DNA of 31,986 nt, from contig NZ_CAJLUB010000009.1 of NCBI RefSeq assembly GCF_905209685.1, positions 1 to 31,986 of the forward strand, in the 5' to 3' direction. Every line of letters begins with the position of its first letter. The first letter of the stretch is position 1. The stretch comes from an uncultured Veillonella sp. Its GTDB lineage: Bacteria; Bacillota; Negativicutes; Veillonellales; Veillonellaceae. A model generated the notes under the pieces. The model made no database searches and had not been told where the DNA came from. It was given only the letters and a program-made list of their open reading frames with translations. The position numbers were made by a program, and so were the translations under genes. Shown in pieces: positions 15,716 through 24,075 of the stretch.

Positions 15716-17153
15716 GTTTTTTCCACCGTGCACCTTGAGGGGAATCCTCAATAGTAATACCGATTTCAGCCAAACGATCGCGGATACAATCAGCTAATGC
15801 CCATTGTTTTTGATCGCGACATGCTTGACGTACAGACAAGATTACTTGCATTAATTCTTCATATTCAGCAGCGTTAGCACCTGTGTTGCCTTCCCATGCT
15901 TTTTCAAGAATACCAATTACTTCTGTCATGAACTTGAAGATACGTTTTACTTCAGCAATAGCTTCTTGGCAAACAACACCTTCACGACCTGTTACAGCTT
16001 GATAGTAAATGTTGATCTCTTTAGCAAGACCGAACATGCTAGATGTAGCTAACGCAGTATTGAAGTCATCGCTCATAGCTGCTTCGAATTCTTCTTCATA
16101 CTCTTTAGCTTTTTCTAATAAGTGTTGCGCTTCATCACATGGACCTGGTTCACATTTTTCAAGATACAATAGATTTTCAATAGCAGTGCTTAAACGTTCT
16201 AAAGATTTATTTGCTTCTTCTAAACGTTCATCAGAGAAATCTAATGGACTACGATAATGTGTACTCAACAAGAAGTAGCGCAATGCATCTGGACTATATT
16301 GTTCTAAAATATCTTTTACCAAGAAGAAGTTATTCAAGGATTTAGACATTTTTTCAGAATTAATAGTAATAAAACCATTGTGTAACCAATAGCGTACAGA
16401 TGGATGTTGTCCAGAACAACCTTCAGATTGAGCAATTTCGTTTTCATGATGAGGGAAGATCAAATCGCTACCACCACCATGGAAGTCAAATTCTGTACCT
16501 AAATATTTTTGGCTCATCGCAGAACATTCAATATGCCAGCCTGGACGACCGTTACCCCAAGGACTTTCCCAATACGGTTCACCTGGTTTTGCTGCTTTCC
16601 ATAATGCAAAGTCCATAGGATTTTTCTTACGGCCATCAACTTCGATACGAGCACCGGCTTCCATATCATCTAATGTACGGCCAGATAACTCACCATAGTG
16701 TTCAAATTTATCAACGCTATAATATACATCGCCATCGAGTTCATAAGCATAGCCTTTTTCAATCAATGTAGAAATCATAGCGATAATGTCTTCGATATGT
16801 GTAGAAACACGAGGATAAATATCAGCACGTTGTACACCAAGTGCATCCATTACTTCAAAATAGCTATCAATATAACGGTTTGCAATAGTATCCCAAGATA
16901 CACCTTCACCATTAGATGTATTGATGATCTTATCGTCTACATCAGTAAAGTTTTGTACATATGTTACTTTATAGCCTACATGTTTCATGTAGCGACGAAT
17001 TACGTCCCATGTTACGAATGGACGTGCATTGCCAATATGAGGATGGTTATATGGTGTAACACCACATACGTACATCTTTGCCTCACCTGGTGTTACAGGA
17101 TTAAACACCTCTTTTTGGCGCGTCATAGTATTATAAACTGTAATTTCTCTCAT
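15705..17153 (-). CDS. cysS: cysteine--tRNA ligase
   Basis: Class I aminoacyl-tRNA synthetase charging tRNA-Cys. The product of about 482 residues has the zinc-ligand/HIGH-type segment CGVTPYNHPHIGNARPF, the WHIECSAM and FPHHENEIAQSE zinc-site blocks, and KMSKSLNN. The start MREITVYNT is preferred: GGAGG lies 11 bases upstream and it matches family N-termini. The open frame extends further up only because the T-box leader happens to lack stops. A cysteine T-box with its own promoter precedes it, so transcription of cysS and the genes behind it should rise when tRNA-Cys is uncharged. Confidence 0.96.
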   Translation of the reverse strand: MREITVYNTMTRQKEVFNPVTPGEAKMYVCGVTPYNHPHIGNARPFVTWDVIRRYMKHVGYKVTYVQNFTDVDDKIINTSNGEGVSWDTIANRYIDSYFEVMDALGVQRADIYPRVSTHIEDIIAMISTLIEKGYAYELDGDVYYSVDKFEHYGELSGRTLDDMEAGARIEVDGRKKNPMDFALWKAAKPGEPYWESPWGNGRPGWHIECSAMSQKYLGTEFDFHGGGSDLIFPHHENEIAQSEGCSGQHPSVRYWLHNGFITINSEKMSKSLNNFFLVKDILEQYSPDALRYFLLSTHYRSPLDFSDERLEEANKSLERLSTAIENLLYLEKCEPGPCDEAQHLLEKAKEYEEEFEAAMSDDFNTALATSSMFGLAKEINIYYQAVTGREGVVCQEAIAEVKRIFKFMTEVIGILEKAWEGNTGANAAEYEELMQVILSVRQACRDQKQWALADCIRDRLAEIGITIEDSPQGARWKKREV

Positions 17154-17183
17154 CGTTACCGATGCCTCCATGTTCGTAAAATA

Positions 17184-17429
17184 AAAAAGACCCCTCATCT
17201 CATACAGAGACGATGGTCCGCGGTTCCACTCTGTTAGGTACCAATGTAGTACCCACTCATCGCATAACGGCGCGTCACCGGACAAACCTACCTATAATCG
17301 GAGTGTCAGCTCGTGAATGCATTTCGTCTACCTATCCTTGAACCCTCCCACCATCGGTTCTCGCTAAAAAGTTAGTTGTAGAGTACTTCTTTCAGTCTTA
17401 GCTATTAGTAATAATCTATATTGAGATAT
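17184..17429 (-). promoter_or_regulatory. cysteine-specific T-box riboswitch leader of cysS
   Basis: The minus-strand leader contains the T-box core AGAGTGGAACCGCGG (around 17219-17234). A terminator follows: GACC..GGTC outer stem, TCGTCTC/GAGATGA inner stem at 17189-17218, then six T. Stem I sequence upstream carries TGC, a Cys codon, at 17319-17321 within AAATGCATTC, placed where the specifier loop is expected. Uncharged tRNA-Cys would pair with it and with the T-box to form the antiterminator. The specifier assignment is by eye. Confidence 0.9.
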
Positions 17430-17435
17430 GTAAAT

Positions 17436-17464
17436 ATTGTATCAATTATCCTATAGAATGTCAA
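17436..17464 (-). promoter_or_regulatory. sigma-A-type promoter of the T-box/cysS operon
   Basis: Minus-strand TTGACA (17459-17464), a 17-bp spacer and TACAAT (17436-17441), just upstream of the T-box leader; start expected near 17429. Confidence 0.88.
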
Positions 17465-17475
17465 TGAGAACAAGA

Positions 17476-17550
17476 AAATCCTCATCTCTCAATATATCCA
17501 AATAGCCTATTAAACATGCATATTCTGGATATAGAATTTAAAAGATGAGG
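17476..17550 (-). terminator. putative terminator after the BASS transporter gene
   Basis: Outer arms CCTCATCT (17480-17487) and AGATGAGG (17543-17550), with an inner ATATCC/GGATAT pair inside a long AT-rich loop, then TTTTCTTG on the minus strand. The long loop makes it weaker than other terminators here. The 100 bp between it and the transporter stop (17551-17650) shows no gene or clear signal. Confidence 0.5.
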
Positions 17551-17650
17551 AATTCTATAATGAAAATATTTTACTACGCTTATCACTAATGCCAATATCA
17601 TTTATAAAAGTATACTTACAAATAATAATTGAAACATTAGTTATTAACTA

Positions 17651-18604
17651 TTAAGCGTTTTCTAATTTTTCTTGATCATCATGTTTACGGCAAATACCTG
17701 CGAAGATAGAGCCTGTAAAGTTATGAATGATAGAGAACACTGCACCAGCTACAGCCGCTTGAGGAGTAAAATGTTTAAGCGCTAAAGATACGGATAATGC
17801 AGAGTTTTGCATTGCCACTTCGATTTGCATTGCACGGCGAGAGGAAATATCGATGCTTAGAGCCTTACATACAAAGTACGTTACAATATAACCACTTACA
17901 TTTTGTACTAAGCAAGCAACGAAGATGATGAAACCAGTTTCAGCAATTTGTTTTTGGTTAACTGCTGTAACAGCAGCTAAAATAAGCAATACTGCAATAG
18001 CCGCGATTGTGGGACATACATCTTTAACAGGTTCAATTTTAGAGCCAATAAAGTAATTCAATACAATACCTAAAATAATTGGTACCAATACAATTTTTAC
18101 GATAGAAATAAACATCGGCATAAATTGAATTTCAATGGAAGATGTGGCACCTGCATATAATACAACAAATAAAGGTGTCAAAACTGGAGCCAACAATGTA
18201 GATACAGTTGTTGCAGATACAGACAAAGGAACATTACCATTAGCAAGGAATGTCATGACATTAGACGCTGTACCACCTGGACATGCCCCTAACAAGATGA
18301 AACCAATACCAATTTCTGGAGGAAAATTAAAGATTATAGCAACCAAGAAACCTGCCAATGGCATCCATAAGAATTGAATTACGGATACTAAAATAACCTT
18401 CATTGGTTGCTTAAATACATCCAAAAATACTTTAGCTGTTAATGTTAACCCCATAGCAAACATAACAAATTGAAGCATGTACGCAATGTATGGCGTCATC
18501 CAAGAAAATACAGTTGGTAATAAATACGCCAATACCGCCATTAATAGCACAATCCAGGAAAGATAGCTATTAAATAAGTGGTTAAGAGAACGAATAATAC
18601 TCAT
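17651..18604 (-). CDS. bile acid:sodium symporter (BASS) family transporter
   Basis: Predicted inner-membrane, sodium-coupled importer of an organic anion. The product of about 317 residues has nine or ten hydrophobic helices. Two family landmarks are present: GACPGGTASNVMTFLANG in the first half and the sodium-site motif EVAMQNSALS in the second (Glu and Gln-Asn of the crossover helix). BASS members carry bile acids, keto acids or pantoate-like compounds; the substrate cannot be read here. The ATG at 18604 has AAAGTGAG upstream; an ATG 18 bp earlier has no site. It has its own promoter and lies between gltX and cysS, the place of cysE in B. subtilis. Confidence 0.88.
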   Translation of the reverse strand: MSIIRSLNHLFNSYLSWIVLLMAVLAYLLPTVFSWMTPYIAYMLQFVMFAMGLTLTAKVFLDVFKQPMKVILVSVIQFLWMPLAGFLVAIIFNFPPEIGIGFILLGACPGGTASNVMTFLANGNVPLSVSATTVSTLLAPVLTPLFVVLYAGATSSIEIQFMPMFISIVKIVLVPIILGIVLNYFIGSKIEPVKDVCPTIAAIAVLLILAAVTAVNQKQIAETGFIIFVACLVQNVSGYIVTYFVCKALSIDISSRRAMQIEVAMQNSALSVSLALKHFTPQAAVAGAVFSIIHNFTGSIFAGICRKHDDQEKLENA

Positions 18605-18649
18605 AAAAGCACTCACTTTCATAATAAATAAAAATAAAAGACGCCGATT

Positions 18650-18678
18650 ATTATAGCATTTCTATAGAATAATCTCAA
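18650..18678 (-). promoter_or_regulatory. promoter of the BASS transporter gene
   Basis: Minus-strand TTGAGA (18673-18678), a 17-bp spacer and TATAAT (18650-18655), between the gltX terminator and the transporter start. The leader is about 40 nt. Confidence 0.78.
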
Positions 18679-18687
18679 TATACATAA

Positions 18688-18721
18688 AAAAGCTCTCATA
18701 ACAACAGCTATGAGAGCTTTT
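18688..18721 (-). terminator. rho-independent terminator after gltX
   Basis: Perfect 13-bp stem AAAAGCTCTCATA / TATGAGAGCTTTT (18688-18700, 18709-18721) with an 8-nt loop and continuing T on the minus strand. It lies 17 bp past the gltX stop. Confidence 0.88.
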
Positions 18722-18737
18722 AAATTAGCTTATATTA

Positions 18738-20207
18738 CTATTTTGTTAAAGCGCTAACATTGTCTAATCGATGTAAGCATTTTTCTTTGCCAAGCAATGT
18801 AACAATGTTGTTCAAATCTGGACCATGCATTTGACCAGTAAGAGCAACACGGATTGGCATGAATACGAATTTACCTTTCAAAGCAGTTTCTTTCATTACT
18901 GCCTTAATAGTTGCTTTTACAACGTCAGGTGTAATTTCATCAAGTTCAGCTAATGCATTGCGGAAAGCACTAAGAACTGTTGGAGCTGTTTCTTCATTCA
19001 ATACAGCACGCAATTCCTCTTCGTGACCTTCTTCAAGGAATACAGTTTCACCCATAAACATGCCTACATGATCTTTAATTTGCGCCCCATAGCTAATATG
19101 GTCGCGGAATGTAGAGCATAATAATGTCAACCAATCAATATCCGCTTGATTTAAGCTATCTGGAGCCAAGCCAACTTCTTTCAAATGTGGCAAACAAAGA
19201 TGGAATAAATCTTCGTCGCTCAAATTTTTCATATAGTGGAAGTTGATATGGTTCAATTTATCAATATCGAATACAGCAGGGTTCTTAGCAACGCGATCCA
19301 TGGAGAAAGCTTGAATCAACTCATCTTGTGTGAAGAACTCTTCTTCCCCTTCTGGCGCCCAACCAAGAAGAGCCAAGAAGTTTACTAGTGCTTCTGGTAA
19401 ATAGCCCAATTGTTTGTATTGTTCAACAGATGTAGCACCATGACGTTTGGACATTTTTTTGTAATCTTTGCCAAGAATCAAGGAAATATGACCAAATTTA
19501 GGTACTTCCCAACCTAGTGCTTCATAAATAGCCATTTGACGTGGTGTATTAGATAAATGTTCCTCTGCACGAATAACGTGAGTAATGCCCATCATATGAT
19601 CGTCCATTACTACAGCAAAGTTATATACCGGAATACCATCAGATTTAACGATAACAAAGTCCCCTACACCGTTGGACTCAAAGGATACATGACCACGTAC
19701 CATATCGTCGAAAGCATATGTTTTGTTTAAAGGAACGCGTAAACGAATGGTTGGTTTACGACCTTCCGCAATATATTTAGCCTTTGTCTCTTCATCTAAA
19801 TGTTGGCAATGGCCATTATATTTAGGTGTTTCACCACGATCCATTTGTTCTTGACGAACAGCATCTAATTCTTCTGGTGTACAGTAGCACTCATAAGCTT
19901 TGCCTTCGTCTAATAAGCGTTGTGTTACTTCTTTATATAAATCGAGACGTTCTGTTTGACGGTAAGGGCCATTGTCGCCACCTACATCAATACCTTCATC
20001 CCAGTTCATGCCAAGCCATTGTAAGGAAGCTTTAATATTTTCTTCACTTTCACGTGTGGAACGAGCCAAATCTGTATCTTCAATACGCAATACAAATGTG
20101 CCTTTTTCCTTACGTGCTAATAGCCAGTTAAACAAAGCAGAACGAGCACCACCAATATGGAATGGACCCGTAGGGCTTGGAGCAAAACGAACTTTCATGG
20201 AACTCAT
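18738..20207 (-). CDS. gltX: glutamate--tRNA ligase
   Basis: Class I synthetase charging tRNA-Glu. The 489-residue product has the HIGH-type motif FAPSPTGPFHIGGARSALFN at the N-terminus, then VLRIEDTDLARS, a Cys-containing YECYCTPEE insertion, and the KMSKS-type motif YKKMSKRHGATS. The length is normal for bacterial GluRS. Whether it also misacylates tRNA-Gln for the amidotransferase route cannot be told from the sequence. The ATG at 20207 has AAGGAGAGG upstream and starts 2 bp after the ispDF stop, so it is the last gene of the yacL-ispDF-gltX run and is closed by a strong terminator. Confidence 0.96.
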   Translation of the reverse strand: MSSMKVRFAPSPTGPFHIGGARSALFNWLLARKEKGTFVLRIEDTDLARSTRESEENIKASLQWLGMNWDEGIDVGGDNGPYRQTERLDLYKEVTQRLLDEGKAYECYCTPEELDAVRQEQMDRGETPKYNGHCQHLDEETKAKYIAEGRKPTIRLRVPLNKTYAFDDMVRGHVSFESNGVGDFVIVKSDGIPVYNFAVVMDDHMMGITHVIRAEEHLSNTPRQMAIYEALGWEVPKFGHISLILGKDYKKMSKRHGATSVEQYKQLGYLPEALVNFLALLGWAPEGEEEFFTQDELIQAFSMDRVAKNPAVFDIDKLNHINFHYMKNLSDEDLFHLCLPHLKEVGLAPDSLNQADIDWLTLLCSTFRDHISYGAQIKDHVGMFMGETVFLEEGHEEELRAVLNEETAPTVLSAFRNALAELDEITPDVVKATIKAVMKETALKGKFVFMPIRVALTGQMHGPDLNNIVTLLGKEKCLHRLDNVSALTK

Positions 20208-20209
20208 GA

Positions 20210-21385
20210 TTATACCTCTCCTTCATATACAGAAACGACAGCTTGTGCAGCAATGCCTTCGCGGCGCCCAATAGCACCCAGCATTTCGTTTGTTGTCGCT
20301 TTAATACTAATACGTTCTAATGGTATTTCTAAAACAGATTGTAAATTCGCCTTCATCATATCGATGTGCGGCTTTAATTTAGGTGTCTCCGAAATAACCA
20401 TAATATCTATATTATAGGCTTGTAACCCACGTTCTTTCAATAAGGAATTAACCTTTTCTAGTAAAAGCATACTAGAAATCCCTTTATACTGGTCATCTTC
20501 AGGCGGGAAATAATATCCAATATCTCGTAAACCTGCAGCACCTAACATGGCATCCATCAATGCATGAATGAGAACATCCGCATCGGAATGACCATCAGGA
20601 CCAAGTTCAGATTCGATATGAACACCGCCAAGAATACATGGGCGACCTGCTTTTAATTGATGAATATCATAACCAAATCCAACGCGCATACGTGTATCCT
20701 CAATTCCTAAATATCGTTTAGCTACTGCAATATCATTCGGTGTTGTTACCTTTATATTACAATAGTCTCCTTCAACTATATGTACAGGCTTTCCTATATA
20801 CTCTACTAAAGATACATCATCTGTGCCAAGATACTTTGTTTCATAAGCCGCTTGATGAGCCTCTACAAACAAGTCTTTTTGAAAGCCTTGTGGCGTTTGA
20901 ATTTGATATAACTCACTACGATGTAATGTTTCCAAAACATTATGATCTGTATCAACCCGTTTAATGGTATCCGTAGCCGGAACACCTACAGTAGCTGCAC
21001 CATGGATATTAGCCGCCTCAGCTACATCACTAAACAGCTTAGTAGAAGCTAAAGGTCGCGCCCCATCATGAACAAGAACTATATTAGTATCCTCTGATAC
21101 AGCCTTGAGTCCACATGCTACAGAATCTTGCCGTTCTTTTCCACCCAGTACGATGTGAACTGGAACAGTTAAATCTAACTCTTGAATATGTTTTGTCATA
21201 AACTCTTGTTCACCATCGGCTACAACGAGAATAATCTCATTCAAACCTTCAACCTTTGCTACATTTTGTAGTGTACGCTGAATAATAGAGAATCTCCCTA
21301 AAGGGATAAATATCTTATTTTCTTTATATCCCATACGGCGCCCAGCACCAGCGGCGAGAACAATACAACTAATTACCTTGTCCAT
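20210..21385 (-). CDS. ispDF: bifunctional IspD-IspF enzyme of the MEP isoprenoid pathway
   Basis: The fusion joins MEP cytidylyltransferase (step 3) and MEcPP synthase (step 5) of the non-mevalonate pathway. IspD occupies about residues 1-228, with the nucleotide-binding VLAAGAGRRMG, VLVHDGARPL and TPQGFQ. IspF occupies about 232-391, with GYDIHQL (metal DxH), GPDGHSDADVLIHALMDAMLGA and the C-terminal KATTNEMLGAIGR. B. subtilis has two separate adjacent genes here. The start MDKVISC at 21385 has TGGAGG just upstream and overlaps the yacL end by 17 nt; an ATG four codons earlier would put that site inside the gene. Confidence 0.95.
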   Translation of the reverse strand: MDKVISCIVLAAGAGRRMGYKENKIFIPLGRFSIIQRTLQNVAKVEGLNEIILVVADGEQEFMTKHIQELDLTVPVHIVLGGKERQDSVACGLKAVSEDTNIVLVHDGARPLASTKLFSDVAEAANIHGAATVGVPATDTIKRVDTDHNVLETLHRSELYQIQTPQGFQKDLFVEAHQAAYETKYLGTDDVSLVEYIGKPVHIVEGDYCNIKVTTPNDIAVAKRYLGIEDTRMRVGFGYDIHQLKAGRPCILGGVHIESELGPDGHSDADVLIHALMDAMLGAAGLRDIGYYFPPEDDQYKGISSMLLLEKVNSLLKERGLQAYNIDIMVISETPKLKPHIDMMKANLQSVLEIPLERISIKATTNEMLGAIGRREGIAAQAVVSVYEGEV

Positions 21386-22520
21386 TTTGTCCTCCATCTA
21401 CACGAGCAAAGATCATGCGACCTGCACTCGTTTGTAATATGGATGTAACCATAACCTCTACGGTTTGGCCCACATAAGGTTTACCATCTTCCACAACAAT
21501 CATTGTACCATCGTCGAGATACGCAACGCCTTGATGTACTTCCTTACCTTCTTTCATAATTTGCACGCGAATCCATTCGCCTGCAATGAGGGCTGGTTTA
21601 AGTACATTAGCGAGCTCATTAAGATTGAGTACTTCAATACCTTGTACACGAGCAACCTTATTTAAGTTAAAATCGTTAGTCATCAACTTCCATTGTTTAT
21701 CTAAAGCAAGGCGCATCAATTTAGAGTCAACTTCTGTAAGATCATCATAGTCATCTTCTACCACTTCAATGGCTACCTTATTGGCATCTTGCATCTCTTT
21801 CAAAATATCGAGACCACGGCGACCACGATTGCGCTTTGTAGAATCTGCAGAGTCAGAAATAATTTGTAACTCATTCAATACAAAGAGTGGAACTATGAGA
21901 GGACCTTCAATAAAACCTGTATTACATAGTTCCTTAATACGTCCATCAATAATAACAGATGTATCTAATAATTTTGGCGTACTAGAGGCTTTATCAGATT
22001 TATGAGTGGAGAACATTTTAAAACGACTAGTCTTTTTATTACCATCTCCGCTCCATTGTTGTACATAATTATTGTACATTTCAGGGCCCTTACGAGCCAT
22101 GATTTTAAGGCCACTATATCCAAAGATAGCACTCAAAATAATAGGAATGTAAGGTCCTATAATAGGTACTTGATTGAATGCAACACCAATTAAATTTGCA
22201 ATAATAAGACCGAATAATAAACCGATGGTGCCTGCAATCAATTCTTGATTTGGAATATGAGTAAGAATACGTTCTAATCGTTTAGCAATCACTAAACCTT
22301 GTTTTAAAATGAATGAAGAAATTAAATAACCAATAATAACGCCAATTAAAGTACCAAGAATTAATACTGAAATACGTGCAATGGTCAATGACATATCCCC
22401 AAAAGACTCGAATTGAGAGACTAAATATGGGTCGATAATAGGTGCTAAGCTATCCATTCCAACATAGGCCGCTGTGCCCACAAGAATGGCTATTACATAG
22501 CGCAATATCCGATAAATCAT
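21369..22520 (-). CDS. yacL: PIN/TRAM-domain membrane protein, YacL family
   Basis: The product of about 383 residues has four predicted N-terminal membrane helices (to about residue 140). A cytosolic PIN nuclease-like domain follows, with the acidic motif LLDTSVIIDGRI and RNRGRRGLDIL, then a C-terminal TRAM RNA-binding domain (about 310-375). This architecture is that of B. subtilis YacL, found in the same gene order. Probable RNA-related function at the membrane; no established substrate is known to me. ATG at 22520 (AGGAGG seven bases upstream) is preferred to the TTG just before it. Its 3' end overlaps ispDF. In B. subtilis disA lies between radA and yacL; here the gap to radA is only 15 bp. 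Confidence 0.88.
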   Translation of the reverse strand: MIYRILRYVIAILVGTAAYVGMDSLAPIIDPYLVSQFESFGDMSLTIARISVLILGTLIGVIIGYLISSFILKQGLVIAKRLERILTHIPNQELIAGTIGLLFGLIIANLIGVAFNQVPIIGPYIPIILSAIFGYSGLKIMARKGPEMYNNYVQQWSGDGNKKTSRFKMFSTHKSDKASSTPKLLDTSVIIDGRIKELCNTGFIEGPLIVPLFVLNELQIISDSADSTKRNRGRRGLDILKEMQDANKVAIEVVEDDYDDLTEVDSKLMRLALDKQWKLMTNDFNLNKVARVQGIEVLNLNELANVLKPALIAGEWIRVQIMKEGKEVHQGVAYLDDGTMIVVEDGKPYVGQTVEVMVTSILQTSAGRMIFARVDGGQNGQGN

Positions 22521-22535
22521 CAAATCACCTCCTAA

Positions 22536-23909
22536 TTAAGAAAATACCAGTTGCATTGCCTCTTGAATAGATTTAACGCCTCTAATCTTGATAGAGCTAT
22601 CATTATCCTTGATCTGCTTATAATTGCCTTCAGGAATAATAAACTTTGTAAAGCCTAATTTTTTAGCTTCATTAATACGCTGTTCAATACGTGGAATGCT
22701 ACGAACATTACCAGTTAACCCAACCTCACCTAAGATGACCATATCAGTAGGAACGATGCGATTTTTTAAATTAGATACGATAGCAACAGCCATGGACAAG
22801 TCACAAGCTGGTTCGTTCACCTTGAGACCACCAATAACGTTAACGTACACGTCCTTATTACCTAATGTAAAACCACAGCGTTTTTCTAGTACTGCCAATA
22901 GCACAATTAGACGATTTAAATCATACCCTATGGCAGTGCGTCGTGGCATGCCAAAAGCAGTTGTAACAACAAGGCTTTGTACCTCTACAAGGATAGGACG
23001 AACCCCTTCAAGATAAATCATAACGGCGCTGCCGCTTTCCTCATCCGACCGTTCTGCCAACAACGAAGCAGAAGGGTTAGAGAGCTCTTGCAGCCCCTCC
23101 TCAACCATGGCAAAGATACCTGTTTCAGAGGTAGAACCAAAACGGTTCTTAATAGAGCGCAAAATACGGAATTGGTAAGACCGTTCACCTTCAAAATAAA
23201 GTACTACATCCACCATATGCTCTAACATACGTGGGCCCGCAATATTACCCTCCTTAGTAACGTGTCCAATAATTACCGTTGGAATATTGCGTTCTTTACA
23301 GAACCGAAGGAGTCGAGATGTACATTCTCGCACTTGGCTTACACTTCCTGGAGCAGCATCAATATCACCGGTATACATAGTTTGAATAGAGTCAATAACA
23401 AGTAAGGATGGCGTCATTGCATCAGCTTGCTCTAAAATATGATCTAAATCTGTATCGGCAATCACTTGTAAACGTTCACTATTAATATGAAGTCGTTCTG
23501 CCCGAAGTTTAAGCTGTAATTGAGACTCTTCTCCAGATGCATATAGTACAGTACCTACCGTATCGGCCACCTTTTGAGATACTTGAAGAAGTAGCGTAGA
23601 TTTGCCTATACCAGGATCACCACCTAAGAGCATAAGAGCCCCAGGAACAATCCCACCACCTAATACGCGGTCGATTTCACCAAAGGTTGTAGATACACGA
23701 GTGATAGATGAAATTTCAATATCTGGTAAAGCTGTTGGCTTTGTTGTTTGATTTCCCACACCTCGTGAAGGCGTGCGGCTATGTTTAGTTTCTTTAATAA
23801 TCTCTTCAACTAATGTATTCCATTCGCCACATTGTGGACAACGTCCCATCCACTTAGAAGACTCCGCTCCACAATTTTGACAGAAGAATACTGATTTTGC
23901 TTTTGCCAT
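22536..23909 (-). CDS. radA: DNA repair protein RadA (Sms)
   Basis: RecA-related ATPase that promotes branch migration in recombination and natural transformation. The 457-residue product has an N-terminal zinc finger (C10, C13, C24, C27), Walker A GGDPGIGKST at 96-105, the RadA-specific KNRFG motif in LRSIKNRFGSTSE and a Lon-protease-like C-terminal domain (GGLKVNEPACDLSMAVAIVS). The length is normal. The ATG has GAGG four to five bases upstream. A strong terminator hairpin ends only 29 nt before the start, so transcription from clpC must read through; no promoter is visible after the hairpin. Confidence 0.96.
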   Translation of the reverse strand: MAKAKSVFFCQNCGAESSKWMGRCPQCGEWNTLVEEIIKETKHSRTPSRGVGNQTTKPTALPDIEISSITRVSTTFGEIDRVLGGGIVPGALMLLGGDPGIGKSTLLLQVSQKVADTVGTVLYASGEESQLQLKLRAERLHINSERLQVIADTDLDHILEQADAMTPSLLVIDSIQTMYTGDIDAAPGSVSQVRECTSRLLRFCKERNIPTVIIGHVTKEGNIAGPRMLEHMVDVVLYFEGERSYQFRILRSIKNRFGSTSETGIFAMVEEGLQELSNPSASLLAERSDEESGSAVMIYLEGVRPILVEVQSLVVTTAFGMPRRTAIGYDLNRLIVLLAVLEKRCGFTLGNKDVYVNVIGGLKVNEPACDLSMAVAIVSNLKNRIVPTDMVILGEVGLTGNVRSIPRIEQRINEAKKLGFTKFIIPEGNYKQIKDNDSSIKIRGVKSIQEAMQLVFS

Positions 23910-23935
23910 ATTACCTCAAAACTGTTATAAAAGAT

Positions 23936-23972
23936 AAAAAAGGTCATGAATGATAACCATTCATGACCTTTT
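23936..23972 (-). terminator. intercistronic terminator between clpC and radA
   Basis: Perfect 15-bp stem AAAAGGTCATGAATG / CATTCATGACCTTTT with a 5-nt loop, followed on the minus strand by TTTTTT. It lies 103 bp after the clpC stop. A possible extended -10 (TGGTATACT) upstream, around 24013-24021, would place this hairpin in a radA leader. Confidence 0.85.
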
Positions 23973-24075
23973 ATGCATAATTTTACTACATGGTTACTAT
24001 CATTATTCTATAGTATACCATTTAAGCCATATAATTTATATGAAAGGTAGTCATTAACTGTATATTTTATATTTT

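Noticed and set aside
17154..17285. N-terminal extension of cysS by 44 residues
   Set aside because: This stretch is the T-box core and terminator, not coding; the family N-terminus starts at MREITVYNT.
22624..23016. 130-codon plus-strand open frame
   Set aside because: Antisense to the RadA Lon-like domain; no supporting signals.
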